From CAWCDJ01 sp963836015 (GTDB lineage Bacteria; Acidobacteriota; Terriglobia; Bryobacterales; Bryobacteraceae): a stretch of DNA of 64,000 nt. A program made the position numbers and the translations under genes. A model generated the notes under the pieces. It saw only the letters and a list, made by a program, of their open reading frames with translations. It was not told the origin of the DNA and made no database searches. This document shows positions 1 to 10,000 of the stretch, piece by piece (the stretch's first letter is position 1; every line of letters starts with the position of its first letter). The stretch lies in NCBI GenBank assembly GCA_963836015.1, contig CAWIIF010000005.1, positions 62,001 to 126,000 on the forward strand, given 5' to 3'.

Positions 1-132
1 GCTTCTGCCGAGGGTATGGCCCGGAATCCCGGCGCCGCCGGCGCTATCCGGTTCGCGCTGCTGTTAGGCCTGGTGCTGATTGAGTCGCTAGCGCTTTACA
101 CCCTGGTTATCATCATTCTGAAGGTCAGTTAA
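1..132 (+). CDS. atpE: ATP synthase F0 subunit c, 3' end (partial)
   Basis: The window opens inside a reading frame of 43 residues that ends with TAA. It contains the second half of the loop (ARNPGAAG) and the whole second membrane helix of an F0 c subunit, the proteolipid that forms the rotating ring of ATP synthase in the inner membrane. The ion-carrying carboxylate is the Glu in LIESLALY, residue 28 of the fragment. Ser at +1 and Tyr at +5 after this Glu resemble part of the Na+-binding pattern, but the decisive Gln of helix 1 lies outside the window. The frame is followed by a strong hairpin, so atpE appears to end its operon; the other F1F0 genes are not downstream here. Confidence 0.9.
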   Translation, partial: ASAEGMARNPGAAGAIRFALLLGLVLIESLALYTLVIIILKVS

Positions 133-149
133 CGTTCAGGTTAACAAGT

Positions 150-173
150 CCGGGACGGATCCTTCCGTCCCGG
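150..173 (+). terminator. Hairpin after atpE, probable terminator
   Basis: A perfect 10-bp stem (150-159 with 164-173) closes a 4-base loop 18 bases after the atpE stop. There is no T-run behind it, so it is either a Rho-assisted terminator or an mRNA-stabilising 3' end. Two GTTAAC palindromes lie just upstream at 128-133 and 140-145. Confidence 0.5.
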
Positions 174-285
174 CGCTCCCTCCTCCCGTACTTCTGGACC
201 AAAAATTCTAGTACTGCAAAGCTCCCAGCGCCGGGCTGGTCTATTGACCCAATCCCTACTACCAACTAGCATTAGGGACGACTTG

Positions 286-632
286 ATGGAACAACGTCAG
301 AACCCGCCGCTTTCAGCTCGAGCTGCCGCTCTCGATCACCCGTTCCGGTACCGCGCGGGTCACCTTCTCCGGTCTCACCCGGAATATCAGTTCGTCAGGC
401 GTCTTGTTCACTGCCGGCGGACCAGCCCGATCTGGGCGGGCCGATCGAGTACGTAATCCTTCTGCACCGGGAGGGGCCCCAACCAGTCAGCCTGCGCTGC
501 GTCGGGAAGGTCGTGCGGTCGGAGCAGACCTATGCCGGCCCGGACGACCAGGACTCTGCGTACCGCATCGCTGCCACGCTCGAGCGGTGGGAATTCGTTC
601 GCGACCGTCAGTACGACGCTGTGGCCCAATAG
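286..632 (+). pseudogene. PilZ domain protein, interrupted by two frameshifts
   Basis: Three consecutive frames together read as one PilZ domain of about 115 residues. PilZ proteins bind cyclic-di-GMP or act as adaptors. Frame 1 gives MEQRQNP from ATG 286. Frame 2, from about 308, gives RFQLELPLSITRSG, then LTRNISSSGVLFTAGG, with the NISSxGV signature. Frame 3, from about 426, gives LGGPIEYVILLH, then SLRCVGKVVRSEQ and a TLERWEFVRDRQYD tail to TAG 630-632. Each junction is one extra base, near 304-308 and 418-430. No single frame carries a whole protein, so as written the gene is broken. Because the codons on both sides are clean, sequencing or assembly error is a real alternative. Confidence 0.7.
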
Positions 633-645
633 CCGCCGTTCCTGC

Positions 646-672
646 TTGTTTCTTTCGCCGCTTTGTTATAAC
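646..672 (+). promoter_or_regulatory. Possible sigma70-type promoter for the helicase gene
   Basis: TTGTTT (646-651) and TATAAC (667-672) are separated by 15 bases and lie 27 bases before the helicase ATG. The spacer is shorter than the usual 17, so this is tentative. Confidence 0.3.
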
Positions 673-698
673 GTAGCAAAGAAAAGGCGAAAGATAGC

Positions 699-3041
699 AT
701 GGACTTGTCCCTCGGATTTCCGGAATTCTCGCAGGAACTCACGATCTCGACGAAGGCCTCGCTCGAAAGCGTGGTGTCCTCCCTGCGCGCCGCCCACCAG
801 CAGCCGGATTCGCCGGTACGCGCCGTTCACCACCAGCCGGCGGTCGAAGGCACTTTCGCCGATATGCCGGACGCCATCGACCAGCGCCTTCGCGGAGCGC
901 TCGAGCGGCGCGGCATCACGCGCCTCTACTCTCACCAGGCCGAAGCGTTCGACCACCTGCAAGCCGACCGGAACGTGGTGATCGTGACCCCTACCGCAAG
1001 CGGCAAGACCCTGTGCTACAACCTGCCGGTGTTGAACGCGCTGCTGGCCGACGACAGCGCCCGCGCCATGTACCTGTTCCCCACGAAGGCGCTGGCCGAA
1101 GACCAGTTGCACGAATTTCAGGCCGCGGTGGACGGGATGGGTTCCGGGATCCGCGCCTTCACCTACGATGGCGATACCCCGCAGGACGCCCGCAAAGCCA
1201 TACGGCAGCGGGCCAACGTCGTGCTGACCAATCCGGACATGCTGCACTCGGGCATCCTGCCGCACCACACACGGTGGGCGCGGTATTTCGAGAATCTGCG
1301 CTACCTGGTGATCGACGAGCTGCACTATTACCGCGGGGTTTACGGCAGCCACTTGGCGAACCTGCTGCGGCGGCTGCGGCGTATCACGGAGTTTTACGGG
1401 TCGCGGCCGAGGCTGATCTGCTGCTCGGCGACTATCGCCAATCCGCGCGAGCTGGCCGAGGCGTTGACCGGCGAGCCGTTCGAGCTGGTGGAGCGGAACG
1501 GCGCTCCGCGCGGCGAAAAATACTTCGTCTTCTATAACCCGCCGGTGGTCAACCGCCAGCTCGGCATCCGCCGCAGCTACATCGGGGAGAGCCGGCGAAT
1601 GGCGCTGAAGTTCATCGAGAGCGGCCTGCAGACGCTGGTATTCGCGAATAACCGGCTGGCGACCGAAGTTCTCGTAACCTATCTTAAGGACGCCTGCGAC
1701 CGCGGCCCCATTCCCAGCGAGACGGTGCGCGGCTACCGCGGCGGCTACCTGCCGCGCGAGCGCCGCGAGATCGAGCGCCAGTTGCGCGACGGCGAGATCC
1801 GCGCGGTGGTCGCCACGAACGCGCTCGAGCTGGGGATCGATATCGGCTCGCTCGACGCCGTGGTGATGGCCGGATACCCCGGCACCATCGCATCGAGCTG
1901 GCAGCGCGCGGGAAGGGCGGGCCGCCGCCAGGGGACCTCGGCTGCGGTGCTGGTGGCCTCCAGCGCGCCTCTCGATCAGTACGTAGTCGAGCATCCGGAC
2001 TATTTCTTCGGCCGCTCCCCCGAGCACGCCTACATCAATCCCGACAACCTCGAGATCCTGCTGGCCCACCTCAAGTGCGCGGCCTTCGAGCTGCCGCTGC
2101 GGGATGGGGAATCGTTCGGAAAGCACCCGACCGGCGATCTCTGCCGCTTCCTCGAAGAGGGCGGCTTCCTGCACCACTCCGCGGGGGCCTGGCACTGGAC
2201 GTCCGACAGCTATCCCGCCGACGCCACCAGCCTGCGCTCGGTATCGAGCGACAACTTCGTGGTGGTCGATACCACCGGCGAGCCCAAGGTGATCGCCGAC
2301 GTTTCCTTCAACGCCGCGCTCACCACCCTGCACGAGAAGGCCATCTACCTGCACGAACGGACCCAATATCACGTGGATCGCTTCGACTACGAACAGCGCA
2401 AGGCCTACGTCACGCGCGTGGACTGCGACTACTATACGGATGCGATCGACTACACCCAGGTCAAGACTCTCCAGGAGTTCGAAGGGGAGCCATTGGGGGG
2501 CGCCCGCCGCGCGCACGGCGACGTGCGCGTGAACCGGCAGATCGTGGGCTTCAAGAAGATCAAGTTCTACACCATGGAAAACGTCGGCGCCGGGAAGCTC
2601 AACATGCCCGAGCAGGAGATGCACACCACCGCGTTCTGGCTGCATTTCCCGGCGGAATTCCTGACGCGGCTCGGCGACTTCACTCCCACCGAACGGCAGA
2701 GCGGCATCTCGGGCCTGGGGAACGCGCTGCGCACGGTGGCCGCGCTGCTGCTGATGTGCGACCCGCACGACCTCGGCGTGGCGTTGAGCGAGGAGATCGC
2801 CGGCGGCCTGGTCGCGTTCGAGCCGAACCTGTATCTTTACGACGCCTACCCGGGCGGAGCCGGCCAGAGCGCGCCGCTCTACCGCCTGTCGGACCGCCTG
2901 GTGAGCAATAGCGCCGGGCTGATCGCCTCGTGCGGTTGTGAAGCCGGCTGCCCCTCCTGCGTCGGACCGGCCGGCGAAGTCGGCGAGCGGGGGAAGGATG
3001 TAGCGGCGCGCATTTTGGCGATGCTGGGCGAACCGGCCTAA
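699..3041 (+). CDS. DEAD/DEAH-box helicase with C-terminal zinc-binding domain (MrfA/YprA-like)
   Basis: A 780-residue superfamily 2 helicase. Motif I is TPTASGKT (97-104), motif II is DELH (206-209) and motif III is SAT (243-245). The second RecA domain has ATNALELGIDIG and the arginine-finger motif QRAGRAGRR. The C-terminal region has a four-cysteine cluster (C745, C747, C751, C754) typical of the DUF1998/MZB zinc-binding domain. That architecture is the MrfA (YprA) family; in Bacillus it acts as a 3'-5' DNA helicase in repair of mitomycin-type lesions independently of UvrA. Length and motif order are complete. It is transcribed alone and its stop overlaps the stop of the convergent gene by four bases. 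Assignment to the family is firm; the exact repair role here is inferred. Confidence 0.88.
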   Translation: MDLSLGFPEFSQELTISTKASLESVVSSLRAAHQQPDSPVRAVHHQPAVEGTFADMPDAIDQRLRGALERRGITRLYSHQAEAFDHLQADRNVVIVTPTASGKTLCYNLPVLNALLADDSARAMYLFPTKALAEDQLHEFQAAVDGMGSGIRAFTYDGDTPQDARKAIRQRANVVLTNPDMLHSGILPHHTRWARYFENLRYLVIDELHYYRGVYGSHLANLLRRLRRITEFYGSRPRLICCSATIANPRELAEALTGEPFELVERNGAPRGEKYFVFYNPPVVNRQLGIRRSYIGESRRMALKFIESGLQTLVFANNRLATEVLVTYLKDACDRGPIPSETVRGYRGGYLPRERREIERQLRDGEIRAVVATNALELGIDIGSLDAVVMAGYPGTIASSWQRAGRAGRRQGTSAAVLVASSAPLDQYVVEHPDYFFGRSPEHAYINPDNLEILLAHLKCAAFELPLRDGESFGKHPTGDLCRFLEEGGFLHHSAGAWHWTSDSYPADATSLRSVSSDNFVVVDTTGEPKVIADVSFNAALTTLHEKAIYLHERTQYHVDRFDYEQRKAYVTRVDCDYYTDAIDYTQVKTLQEFEGEPLGGARRAHGDVRVNRQIVGFKKIKFYTMENVGAGKLNMPEQEMHTTAFWLHFPAEFLTRLGDFTPTERQSGISGLGNALRTVAALLLMCDPHDLGVALSEEIAGGLVAFEPNLYLYDAYPGGAGQSAPLYRLSDRLVSNSAGLIASCGCEAGCPSCVGPAGEVGERGKDVAARILAMLGEPA

Positions 3042-3784
3042 CGCGTCTTCAACTGCTCCGGGAGCACGGCGTAGCCGGAGGGCGGCGGGAACATCGCGAT
3101 CAGCAACTCGATCCTCCGCCTCAGATAGCGGCTCGGCATCTGCCGCGGGCCCGTCTCTACGTCGATGTCGCAGCAGGTGCCGTGCAGGTACAGCGTGAGG
3201 GTATCCTCGAACGCCTGTTTCGCATATTCGCGGAACAGCTTGGTTTCCTTCCGCACGTTGGTCTGGCGCCGCAGCAGCGCCTGCTTCAGGTGCCAGCTCT
3301 TCTCGTCTACCTCGCCGTGGATCTCCGCGCTCAGCTCCTCGCGGATGGTGCGATAGAAGCGGTCCTGCATCTCGTCCGGCCAGCGCTCGGCCACCACTCC
3401 GGCCAGCGCGTTATAAAACCGGTAGTGGTAGTCGGCGACTTCGATGTCTTTGATGCCGAGCGCGACAATCGTCATGCCTTCGAGTTCGCGCCGCGAGCTC
3501 GGAATATAGCGCGGCTCGGCCGGGCGCTCGAAGGTGACGCAATCTCCCTTCCCGTTGCTCTTCTCCAGGTACGGCGCCAGGATGAATCCGACATCCGGCA
3601 GCACCCCGGCGATCCCCGGCGAAATGGCGGCGATCGGGTCGGTGAGATACTGCCGCAGATCTTCCTCTGCCAGCGGGATCGTGGAAAAGTACGAAAACTT
3701 GTTGGATAGCGGAACCAACTCGCGGCGAAACCTCGCGGCAAGTTCGTCAACCGTTAATTTGGAACGCTCGGCGTCGGTGGACAT
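3038..3784 (-). CDS. Conserved hypothetical protein, 248 aa
   Basis: I do not recognise this family. From ATG 3784 the protein has 248 residues, no signal peptide and no membrane segment, so it should be cytosolic. It is mixed alpha/beta with a charged helical middle (DEMQDRFYRTIREELSAEI) and one Cys pair (GTCCDID). The frame stays open upstream of 3784, but that extension would run into the divergent lpxB gene and reads as Arg/Pro-rich noise, so the inner ATG was chosen. It starts 47 bases from lpxB on the opposite strand and converges on the helicase with overlapping stops, so it may share a divergent promoter region with lpxB. Confidence 0.7.
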   Translation of the reverse strand: MSTDAERSKLTVDELAARFRRELVPLSNKFSYFSTIPLAEEDLRQYLTDPIAAISPGIAGVLPDVGFILAPYLEKSNGKGDCVTFERPAEPRYIPSSRRELEGMTIVALGIKDIEVADYHYRFYNALAGVVAERWPDEMQDRFYRTIREELSAEIHGEVDEKSWHLKQALLRRQTNVRKETKLFREYAKQAFEDTLTLYLHGTCCDIDVETGPRQMPSRYLRRRIELLIAMFPPPSGYAVLPEQLKTR

Positions 3785-3831
3785 CCCGTGGAACCGATTG
3801 TAACAAGGCGCCACGCTAAACTCAGTGATAG

Positions 3832-4987
3832 ATGCATCGAAAAATCCTGGTGTCGGCGGGCGAGGCTTCCGGAGATCTGTACGCCTCGCTGGTGGTGGAC
3901 GAGCTCCGCCGCCGCATTCCCGACGCCGAATTCTTCGGCTGTACGGGGCCGCGGCTGCGCGCGGCGGGTGTCGAGACCGTAGTGGATGCCGCCAGCCTGG
4001 CCGTGGTAGGGCTGGTGGAGGTGATTTCACACATTCCGCGGATCTATGGTGAATACCGCAAACTGCTGCGCGCGGCGGAAGAACGCCGGCCCGACCTTGC
4101 GATTCTCACCGATTCCCCCGATTTTCACCTCCGCGCGGCGCGCCGCCTCCACCGGGCGGGTGTCCCGGTAGTGTATCTGGTCGCCCCCCAGGCCTGGGCC
4201 TGGCGGAAGGGGCGAATTCCCGAGATGCGTCGTACCTTGCGCCGGCTGTTGTGCATCTTTCCCTTTGAGCAAGAGTTCTTTAGGCGCGAAGGGGTGGACG
4301 CGACCTACATCGGACACCCCCTGGCCGGGCTGGTCGGCGCCACCCTGACGAGGGACGAGTTTTTTCGGAAACACAGGCTGGCCTCGGGCCGTCCATTAGT
4401 AGCAGTGCTACCCGGAAGCCGTCGCGGCGAGGCTGCGCGCCATCTGCCCGCGCTGCTGGACGCCGTTAACCGGCTTTACCGGGAGCAGGCGGTGAATTTT
4501 GTTCTGCCGGCCTCGGCTACAACCGGGGCCCGCTTTTTTCAGGAGCGAATCGGCCCTTCTCCCATCCTTGTGATCGAAGGAGAAAGTTGGAATGCAATGG
4601 CCCATGCCGATCTCGCCCTGGCCGCCAGCGGAACGGTGACGGTGGAAGCCGCGCTGCTGGGAACACCGATGGTGACGTTTTACAGGGTGACGGGGCTTAG
4701 CTGGGTGGCTGGAAAGCTTTTGGTGAAGGTGCCGTTTTATTCAATGGTCAACTTGATTGCCGGCCGCCCGATCGTCCCCGAGCTGATGCAGAATGAGATG
4801 ACCGGAGAGTCGATTGCGCGCGAGGCCCGCCGCCTGCTGGACGACGGGGAGTGCCCGCGCCGGAATGAAGGCCGGGCTGGCGGAAGTCGCCGGCCGGCTC
4901 GGAAGCGGGCAGGCCGCCCGGCCCGCCGCCACGGCCGCGGACATCATTCAAGAGATTCTGGAAGGACAAGTTGCTCATGTTTCGTGA
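3832..4987 (+). CDS. lpxB: Lipid-A-disaccharide synthase (frameshift near the 3' end)
   Basis: LpxB joins UDP-diacylglucosamine and lipid X to make the lipid A disaccharide at the cytosolic face of the inner membrane; its presence argues for an LPS-bearing outer membrane. The protein opens with MHRKILVSAGEASGDLYA, characteristic of the family, and has TDSPDFHLR, the VAPQAWAWRKGR segment, YIGHPLAG and LPGSRRGE. After about residue 340 (bases 4850-4862) the frame changes by one base: the proper C-terminus (GMKAGLAEVAGRLG to EILEGQVAHVS) continues in the next frame to TGA 4985-4987. Without correction the protein would have an Arg-rich tail that runs into the next gene. Corrected length is about 384 residues, normal for LpxB. 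It overlaps the next gene by 11 bases, suggesting cotranscription. Confidence 0.88.
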
Positions 4988-6969
4988 ACGCTCGATTCGC
5001 GCGGCCGCTCCGCTGACGGCCGGCCTGATTCTGCTCGCCGCGGTGGTGTCGGCTCCGGCGCAGGAGCGCCGCCCCGCCTCCCGCATCGACGTGGAGCAGT
5101 ACACCATCGATGCCGAGATTTCACCCAACACCCAGTCCCTGGACGCCAAAGCCGCCGTGCGGTTCGTGCCCATGGACGACAATGTCACCTCGGCGGTGTT
5201 CGAGCTGAATAACGCGCTGAATGTGTCCAAGGTGGTGGATGGCGCAGGCAAGCAGATTCAGGCCTCGCGCAACCAGCAGGATTTCTCGGTCCGCCTGGGC
5301 TTCGACCAGCCTTTGCCGAAAGGCCAGCCCGTGACCCTGACCTTCTACTATGACGGCAAGTTGACCGGGCAGGAAGATTCGCCGGTCTACGGCATCAAGT
5401 TCGCCGCCATACACCCCGATTACGCCTACCTGATGTATCCGGCCCGCTGGTTCCCGGTAAGCGGCTATACCACCGACCGGTTCGCGGCCGAGATGCGCGT
5501 GACGGTGCCCTCCGGCTACACCGTGGTGGGCAGCGGTTTCGATACACACCAGGCGGTGGCCGATAAGACGCTTTACGACATCAAATTCGACAAGCCGTCT
5601 TTCCCCGGCAGCATCGCCATCGTGAAGGAACAGCCGGCCCGCGTGCAGGCCGAAGGCGTCACCACCAGCCTCTACTTCCGCGGCGCCGAAGCCGGCATGG
5701 CCGATCCCTACGGGCAGGAGATCGGCAAGGTGATGTCGTACTTCACCGGGCATGTTCGGAATTCCGCCGTACGCCAACCTGACCGTGGTCGAAACCGAGA
5801 CCGGGGCGCCCAACGGCTACTCGGCGCCCGGCATGATCTTCCTCGCTCCCAACGCCATCGGACACCAGCCCAGCGCCAAGCTGGTGGCCAACCAGGTGTC
5901 GCGGCAGTGGTGGGAAGAGATGCTCTCGCCCACCACCCGCAATCACCTCTGGCTGACCAACGGCCTCGCCGCCTACTGCGAGCTTCTGTGGACCGAGCAC
6001 ACCGCCGGCGTCGGCGCCATGGAATCGGCGCTGCGCGACGTGATGGTGGAAGCTCTGACCGTGGATAACGTGCCCGTAATCCAGTCGTCCCGCCTGGAGG
6101 ATTATTCCCCCGAGCTGTGGGCCCTCACCGGCAGCAAGGGCGCGGCCGTGGTGAACATGCTGCGTTACGTGATCGGCGACGACAAGTTTTTCCAGGTTCT
6201 CAAGGCGTTCGCGCAGCAGCACGTGTGGAAGTCGGTAAGCACCGAGGACTTCGAAAAGACCGTGGAAGGCGTCACCAACCAGGATCTGGGATACTTTTTC
6301 ATCCAGTGGATCGAATCGAGCGGCGCACCCGAATTCAAGCTCGAATACACTATTTTCCGCACCCAGAAGGGTTTCCGCGTGATGGGCAAGATCTCGCAGG
6401 ACCTGGACACCTTCCGCATGCCCGTGGATCTCAAGATCGAGACCGAAGGCAACCCGGAAGAGAAGCGCGTGGAAGTGGTGGGGACGTCCTCGGAATTCTC
6501 GGTGGACACATTCGGCAAGCCGAAGAACATTGTGATCGACGCCAACAACCGCGTGCTGCGCTACAGCCCTCAAGTCCGCGTAGCGGTGGCCATCAAGCGC
6601 GGCGAGCAGTTCGCCGAGCTGAGCGAATTCGCCGATGCGTTGAAGGAATACCAGAAAGCCCTGGAAACGACGCGTAACAGTTCGCTGGCGCACTACCGCA
6701 TCGCGGAGGTCTACTTCCTGCAGCAGAACTGGCAGCCCGCCGCCAATGAATTCCGCGAAGCGCTCAACGGCGACGAGGAGCCGAAGTGGACCGTGGTCTG
6801 GGCCCACATCAACCTGGGCAAAATCTTCGACGTCACCGGCCAGCGCGAGCGCGCCGTCAATGAGTACAATTTGGCGATCCGCTCCAAGGACGACACACAA
6901 GGCGCCCAGGAAGAGGCTTCGAAGTATTTGAAGACCGCCTACGAGCGCCAGCGGCGTCCGGAACAGTAG
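4977..6969 (+). CDS. M1 peptidase-like exported protein with degenerate zinc site and TPR tail (frameshift)
   Basis: Starts at ATG 4977 with a signal peptide (RAAAPLTAGLILLAAVVSAPAQ). The N-terminal half is the beta-sandwich of M1 aminopeptidases. A single extra G in the run at about 5746-5750 shifts the frame; the protein then continues as MFGIPPYANLTVVETETG. The catalytic segment is recognisable but lacks the zinc ligands: HELAHQWW of the family is NQVSRQWW here (about residue 304), and the Glu of NEG is replaced in LTNGLAAY. It is therefore probably not a metallopeptidase. The C-terminus (about 540-664) has TPR-like helices (AELSEFADALKEYQKALE). It overlaps lpxB, and its two halves together give a corrected length of about 663 residues. 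A binding or scaffold role is inferred. Confidence 0.75.
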
Positions 6970-7036
6970 AGGCCGGCCCGCTCACTTACGGTCGCGGCTC
7001 TGTGGGGTTCGGACGACTCTGGTAACATTCCAGTTT

Positions 7037-10000
7037 ATGAGGGTCACGAAGTCCGTCCGAATCGCTATATTGCTCGCGTTCCCCCTGCTCATGCCGGCAC
7101 AGCAGGGAGACCTGTACCGGGAACTCCGTTTCCGCCTGGTCGGCCCCTTCCGCGGAGGCCGCTCGGTGGCGGTAGCAGGGGTGGCTTCGCAGCCCAACAC
7201 TTATTACTTCGGCGGCGTGGGAGGAGGAGTCTGGAAGACCACCGATTCCGGCGCGACCTGGGCGCCGGTTTCCGACGGATTTTTCAAGACCTCTTCAGTG
7301 GGCGCGCTGGCGGTAGCCGATTCCGACCCCAACATCGTCTATGCGGGGATGGGCGAAGCCTGTGTGCGCGGCAATGCCTCGAACGGCGACGGTGTCTACA
7401 AGTCCCTGGACGGCGGCAAGACGTGGCGCCACATGGGCCTCGACCAGACCTATCACATCGGCGCGGTGCGGGTGCATCCGAAGAATCCCGACATCGTCTA
7501 CGTGGCCGCGCTGGGACACCTGTGGGGGCCGAACGAAGAGCGCGGCGTCTACCGGTCCACCGATGGCGGCACGACCTGGAAGCAGGTACTCACCCGCGGG
7601 CCGGATGCGGGCGCGGTGGACCTGGCGATGGATCCGGGCAACCCGCGCGTGCTCTATGCCAGCTTCTGGCAGGTGCGGCGCAACCCGTACCATTTCGATA
7701 GCGGCGGGCCGGGCAGCGGCCTATGGAAATCCACCGATGGCGGCGACCACTGGACGGACATCTCGCGGGCTTCGGGACTGCCGCGCGGCGTGCTGGGGCG
7801 GATCGGCGTGACGGTTTCGCCGGCGAATCCGGAGCGCGTGTGGGCTCTGGTGGAAGCGGCCGATGGCGGCGTGTTTCGCTCCGATAACGCCGGCCGCACG
7901 TGGACCAAGGTCAACGACCAGAACATTCTTCGCCAGCGCGCCTGGTACTACTCCCACATCTTCGCCGATCCGCGGAACCCCGACACGGTTTACGCCCTGA
8001 ACACCGGGATGTACCGCTCGATCGACGGCGGCCGCACCTTCGCCTCGATCCGCACTCCGCACGGCGACAACCACGATCTGTGGATCGCACCCGACAATCC
8101 GGAGCGGATGATCGAAAGCAACGACGGCGGTGCGAATATCACGAGCGACGGCGGCCACACCTGGTCGAGCATCATGAACCAGCCGACCGCGCAGTTTTAC
8201 CGTGTGGCGCTCGATAACGACTTCCCGTATCACATCTACGGCGCGCAGCAGGACAACACCACCGTGCGGACCGCCAGCCGCACCTCCGGATTCGGGATCA
8301 CCGAGAGCGACTGGTACGACGTGGGCGGCGGCGAGAGCGGCTGGATCGCGCCCGATCCGCGCGATTCGGAGATCGTCTACGCCGGCTCCTACGACGGGCT
8401 GATCACGCGCCAGGACCATCGCACCGGGCAGAGCCGCGACGTCAACGCATGGCCCGACAACACCATGGGGTATGGCGTCGAGGCCATGAAGTACCGCTTT
8501 CAGTGGAGCTACCCGATTGCGTTTTCCCCGCACGATCCGAAGACCCTCTACATCGGGGCCAACGTGCTGCTGAAGAGCACCAACGAAGGCCAGAGCTGGG
8601 AGCCGATCAGCCCCGATCTGACGCGCAACGACAAGTCGAAGATGGGCACTTCGGGCGGTCCCATCACGCAGGACAACACCAGCATCGAGTATTACTGCAC
8701 GATCTTCACTTTCATGGAATCGCCGGTGACCCAGGGCGTGATCTGGGTGGGTTCGGACGATGGGCTGGTGCACCTCACACGCGATGGCGGCAAGCACTGG
8801 GCGAACGTCACCCCGAAGGACATGCCGGAGTGGATCCAGATCAACTCGATCGACGCTTCGGCGCACGACCCCGGCACGGCCTACGTGGCGGCCACCATGT
8901 ATAAGTCCGACGATTTCCGGCCCTACCTATATAAGACCACCGATTACGGCAAGACCTGGAAGAAGATCGTCAACGGGATTCCGGATCGCTCGTTCACCAG
9001 GGTGGTGCGCGAGGATCCTAATCACAAGGGCCTTCTGATCGCCGGTACGGAGTTCGGACTGTACATTTCGTTCGACGACGGAGACAACTGGAAGCCGTTC
9101 CAGCTCAACCTGCCCATCACCCCGATCACGGACGTAGCCTTTCAAAAGCGCGAGAAGGAACTGGTGGTGGCGACCCAGGGGCGGTCGTTCTACGTGCTGG
9201 ACGACGTGCCGCTGCTCTATCAGTTGAACGATGCGGTCAAGACCACCGACGTCCACTTGTTCCAGCCGAAGGACACCTACCGCTTCGGCGCGGGACGGGG
9301 CTTCGGCGGCGGCGGGCGCGGGGGAGCGCCGGGAGTGGGCCAGAATCCTCCGGCCGGCGCGGTCGTCGATTACTGGCTGAAAGACAAGCCCCAGGGCGAG
9401 GTGACTCTGGAATTTCTCGACGCCTCCGGCAAGCTCGTAAAGAAGTTCTCGAGCAAGGAGACTCCCCGCCCGCAAGCCGGGCCTGCAGATGACGAGGAGA
9501 ACCCGTTCCGGGGCGCTCCTCCGGCGCGGCTCACGGCCCAGGCGGGAATGAACCAGTTTGTGTGGAACCTGCGATATCCGGACGCTATCTCGTTTCCCGG
9601 CCTGATCATGTGGGCCGGCAGCGTGACCGGGCCGCGCGTCCCACCCGGCAAGTACCAGGTGCGGCTGACCGCCGACGGCAAGACCGAGACGCAGAGCTTC
9701 GAGGTAATGAAGGATCCGCGCCTCGATACGACACCGGAGGATTACGCCCGGCAGCTCTCGCTTGCCCTGCAGATTCGGGATAAGCTCTCGGAAACCAACG
9801 AGGGCGTGATCCGCATCCGCGAAATGCGCAAACAGCTCGAGGATTATGTCAAGCGCGACGACAAGCGGGTGGCCGACGCGGCCTCAGCCTTGATCAAGCG
9901 CCTGACGGCCGTGGAGGAAGAGCTGTACCAGACCAGGAACCGCGCCAGCGAAGACCCGCTGAACTTTCCGATCAAGCTGAACAACAAGCTGGCGCACGTG

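Noticed and set aside
666..2768. 700-codon open frame on the minus strand opposite the helicase
   Set aside because: It mirrors the GC-rich third codon positions of the helicase, has His/Val/Arg-rich composition and no domain pattern.
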